From Microbacteriaceae bacterium (lineage in GTDB: Bacteria; Actinomycetota; Actinomycetes; Actinomycetales; Microbacteriaceae), in the NCBI GenBank assembly GCA_003852775.1, contig RDDZ01000071.1:1-64000 (forward strand): a stretch of DNA of 64,000 nucleotides, given 5' to 3'. How positions within the stretch are numbered: position 1 is the stretch's first letter; each line of letters opens with the position of its first letter. A program made the translations under genes and the position numbers. Below are positions 63,207 to 64,000 of this stretch, piece after piece. The notes beneath the pieces were generated by a model. It was not told the DNA's origin. It did no database searches and worked only from the letters and a program-made list of their open reading frames with translations.

Positions 63207-64000
63207 GTGACCGACGAGCAGCCGATCTCGCGCCGCGCTGCCCGCGAGGCCGCGCGCGCCAAGGGCGCCCCCGGGGCGTCCGCCGGCCCCGCGCAGCAGC
63301 CTCCCGCATCCGCTCCCGCATCCGCTCCCGCAGGGCCGGGCGCGGACGCGTCCGCGACGACCGGCGATCCGTCTCCGGCCCAGCCGAGCTGGGCCCTGCC
63401 GACCGAGGCGCTGCCCTCCGTCACACCGCCGACCGCCGCGGGCTTCGTCGCGCCCAGCGAGGCGCTGCCCGCCGTGCAGGACGCGGACGGCGTCACGATC
63501 CCGCTCGCCGACCCGCTCGCGGCCCCGGCCGACGGTGCCGCGGCTGCTCCCGCCGCCGCTCCCGCCGCCGCTCCCGCCGCCGAGGAGACGGATCCCGCCG
63601 ACGGCGCCGCGGCCCGCGCCACGGGCGGCATCGGCGCCCTCCTGCGCAAGCACCCCGTCGCCTGGGCCGTCGGCGCGGGCGCCGTCGCCTTCGCGCTGCT
63701 CGGCACGGGCGCCGTCTTCGCGGGCGCCGCGTGGGCGGGTCGCGACGAGCCCGTCGCCGTGACGACCCCGGACGCCGAGGAGCCGCCCGAGCGCCCGCTC
63801 CCAGCCGAGCTCGCGGCCGCCATCCGCCTCCGCACGTGCTCGGTCGCGCCGCAGCTCGCGGACGCGCGGCTCATCAACGTCGTCGGCTCGGTCATCCGCG
63901 CCGACACGGGCGAGGTGCTGCTCGACCGCTCGGGGACCGCGCCCGCCGCGAGCGGAGCCATCGTGAAGGTGCTCACCGCCGCCGCCGCGGTCTCGCGCCT
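63207..64000 (+). CDS. D-Ala-D-Ala carboxypeptidase / PBP4-like protein, cut by window end
   Basis: GTG 63207 follows TATCAT by six bases (leaderless). The first 264 residues show a cytoplasmic Ala/Pro-rich region (1-145, with AAPAA-type repeats), one transmembrane helix (about 149-178), and the start of a peptidase S13-like domain (LRTCSVAPQLADARLINVVG, then SVIRADTGEVLLDRSGTAPA and IVKVLTAAAAVSRL). The position of the SxxK nucleophile reads A-I-V-K, with a Ser two residues earlier, so the catalytic serine may be absent. The rest of the protein is outside the window. Confidence 0.75.
   Translation, partial: MTDEQPISRRAAREAARAKGAPGASAGPAQQPPASAPASAPAGPGADASATTGDPSPAQPSWALPTEALPSVTPPTAAGFVAPSEALPAVQDADGVTIPLADPLAAPADGAAAAPAAAPAAAPAAEETDPADGAAARATGGIGALLRKHPVAWAVGAGAVAFALLGTGAVFAGAAWAGRDEPVAVTTPDAEEPPERPLPAELAAAIRLRTCSVAPQLADARLINVVGSVIRADTGEVLLDRSGTAPAASGAIVKVLTAAAAVSR

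Overview
The window is a high-GC, densely coded actinobacterial chromosome segment, most likely from the family Microbacteriaceae. The evidence for this is the very high GC with GTG/TTG starts, many starts placed 6-8 bases after a TANNNT box (leaderless mRNAs), a 6C RNA, a small actinobacterial-type SRP RNA next to dnaX, an Rv2578c-type radical SAM protein, an Rv3654c/DUF4244-type Tad locus beside topA, and two copies of a GGTTGAG...CTCAACC-type intergenic palindrome that I associate with this family.

Layout. (1) 1-10.9 kb: a pentose and plant-polysaccharide locus. It holds a sugar-binding lipoprotein, a ThuA protein, xylB and xylA on the minus strand, a divergent LacI regulator, a ROK regulator, a GH1 beta-glucosidase and a frameshifted GH51 arabinofuranosidase. 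Between the two regulators is the 5' stump of a deleted ABC-transporter binding-protein gene that still carries promoter and operator. (2) 11-17.8 kb: metabolic and membrane genes (Bcr/CflA-type efflux, PAP2 phosphatase, PIG-L deacetylase, CDGSH plus diiron-like pair, saccharopine-dehydrogenase-like reductase, GNAT, PH-like membrane protein). (3) 18-24.8 kb: a four-gene type I restriction-modification operon, hsdM - rhuM/fic - hsdS - hsdR. (4) 24.8-29 kb: a decayed 3.7-kb island bounded by an intact tRNA-Ser(GGA) gene and a 23-bp copy of its 3' end. It contains an ISL3-type IS with 8-bp target duplication and dead transposase, a possible relaxase tail, a small membrane protein and an antitoxin with a truncated ParE-like toxin.

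(5) 29-40.1 kb: core genes ffs, dnaX, recR, lysC, then a minus-strand trio (SPFH, zinc-ribbon and small membrane proteins, resembling Bacillus YdjI/G/H) lying between lysC and asd, then a MerR regulator with a divergent membrane gene, and mqo. (6) 40.1-51.3 kb: an ABC-F ATPase behind a leaderless three-codon upstream ORF, a radical SAM gene with a LexA-like box, a response regulator, tdk, tRNA-Pro, a metallophosphoesterase, a class A PBP, DUF4177, a RidA-like protein, acs and the 6C RNA. (7) 51.3-64 kb: an HXXEE protein fused into a decayed serine hydrolase, a compact Tad pilus locus, topA-tmk-holB, a secreted alpha/beta hydrolase, tRNA-Thr, a Gfo/Idh/MocA oxidoreductase, and the 5' part of a D-Ala-D-Ala carboxypeptidase-like gene cut by the window end.

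The most notable items are the RhuM-Fic fusion inside a type I R-M operon with a 12-bp repeat in the HsdS spacer, the ABC-F leader, the mutually exclusive hairpins between xylA and xylB, the YdjGHI-like trio between lysC and asd, and several traces of recent gene loss.
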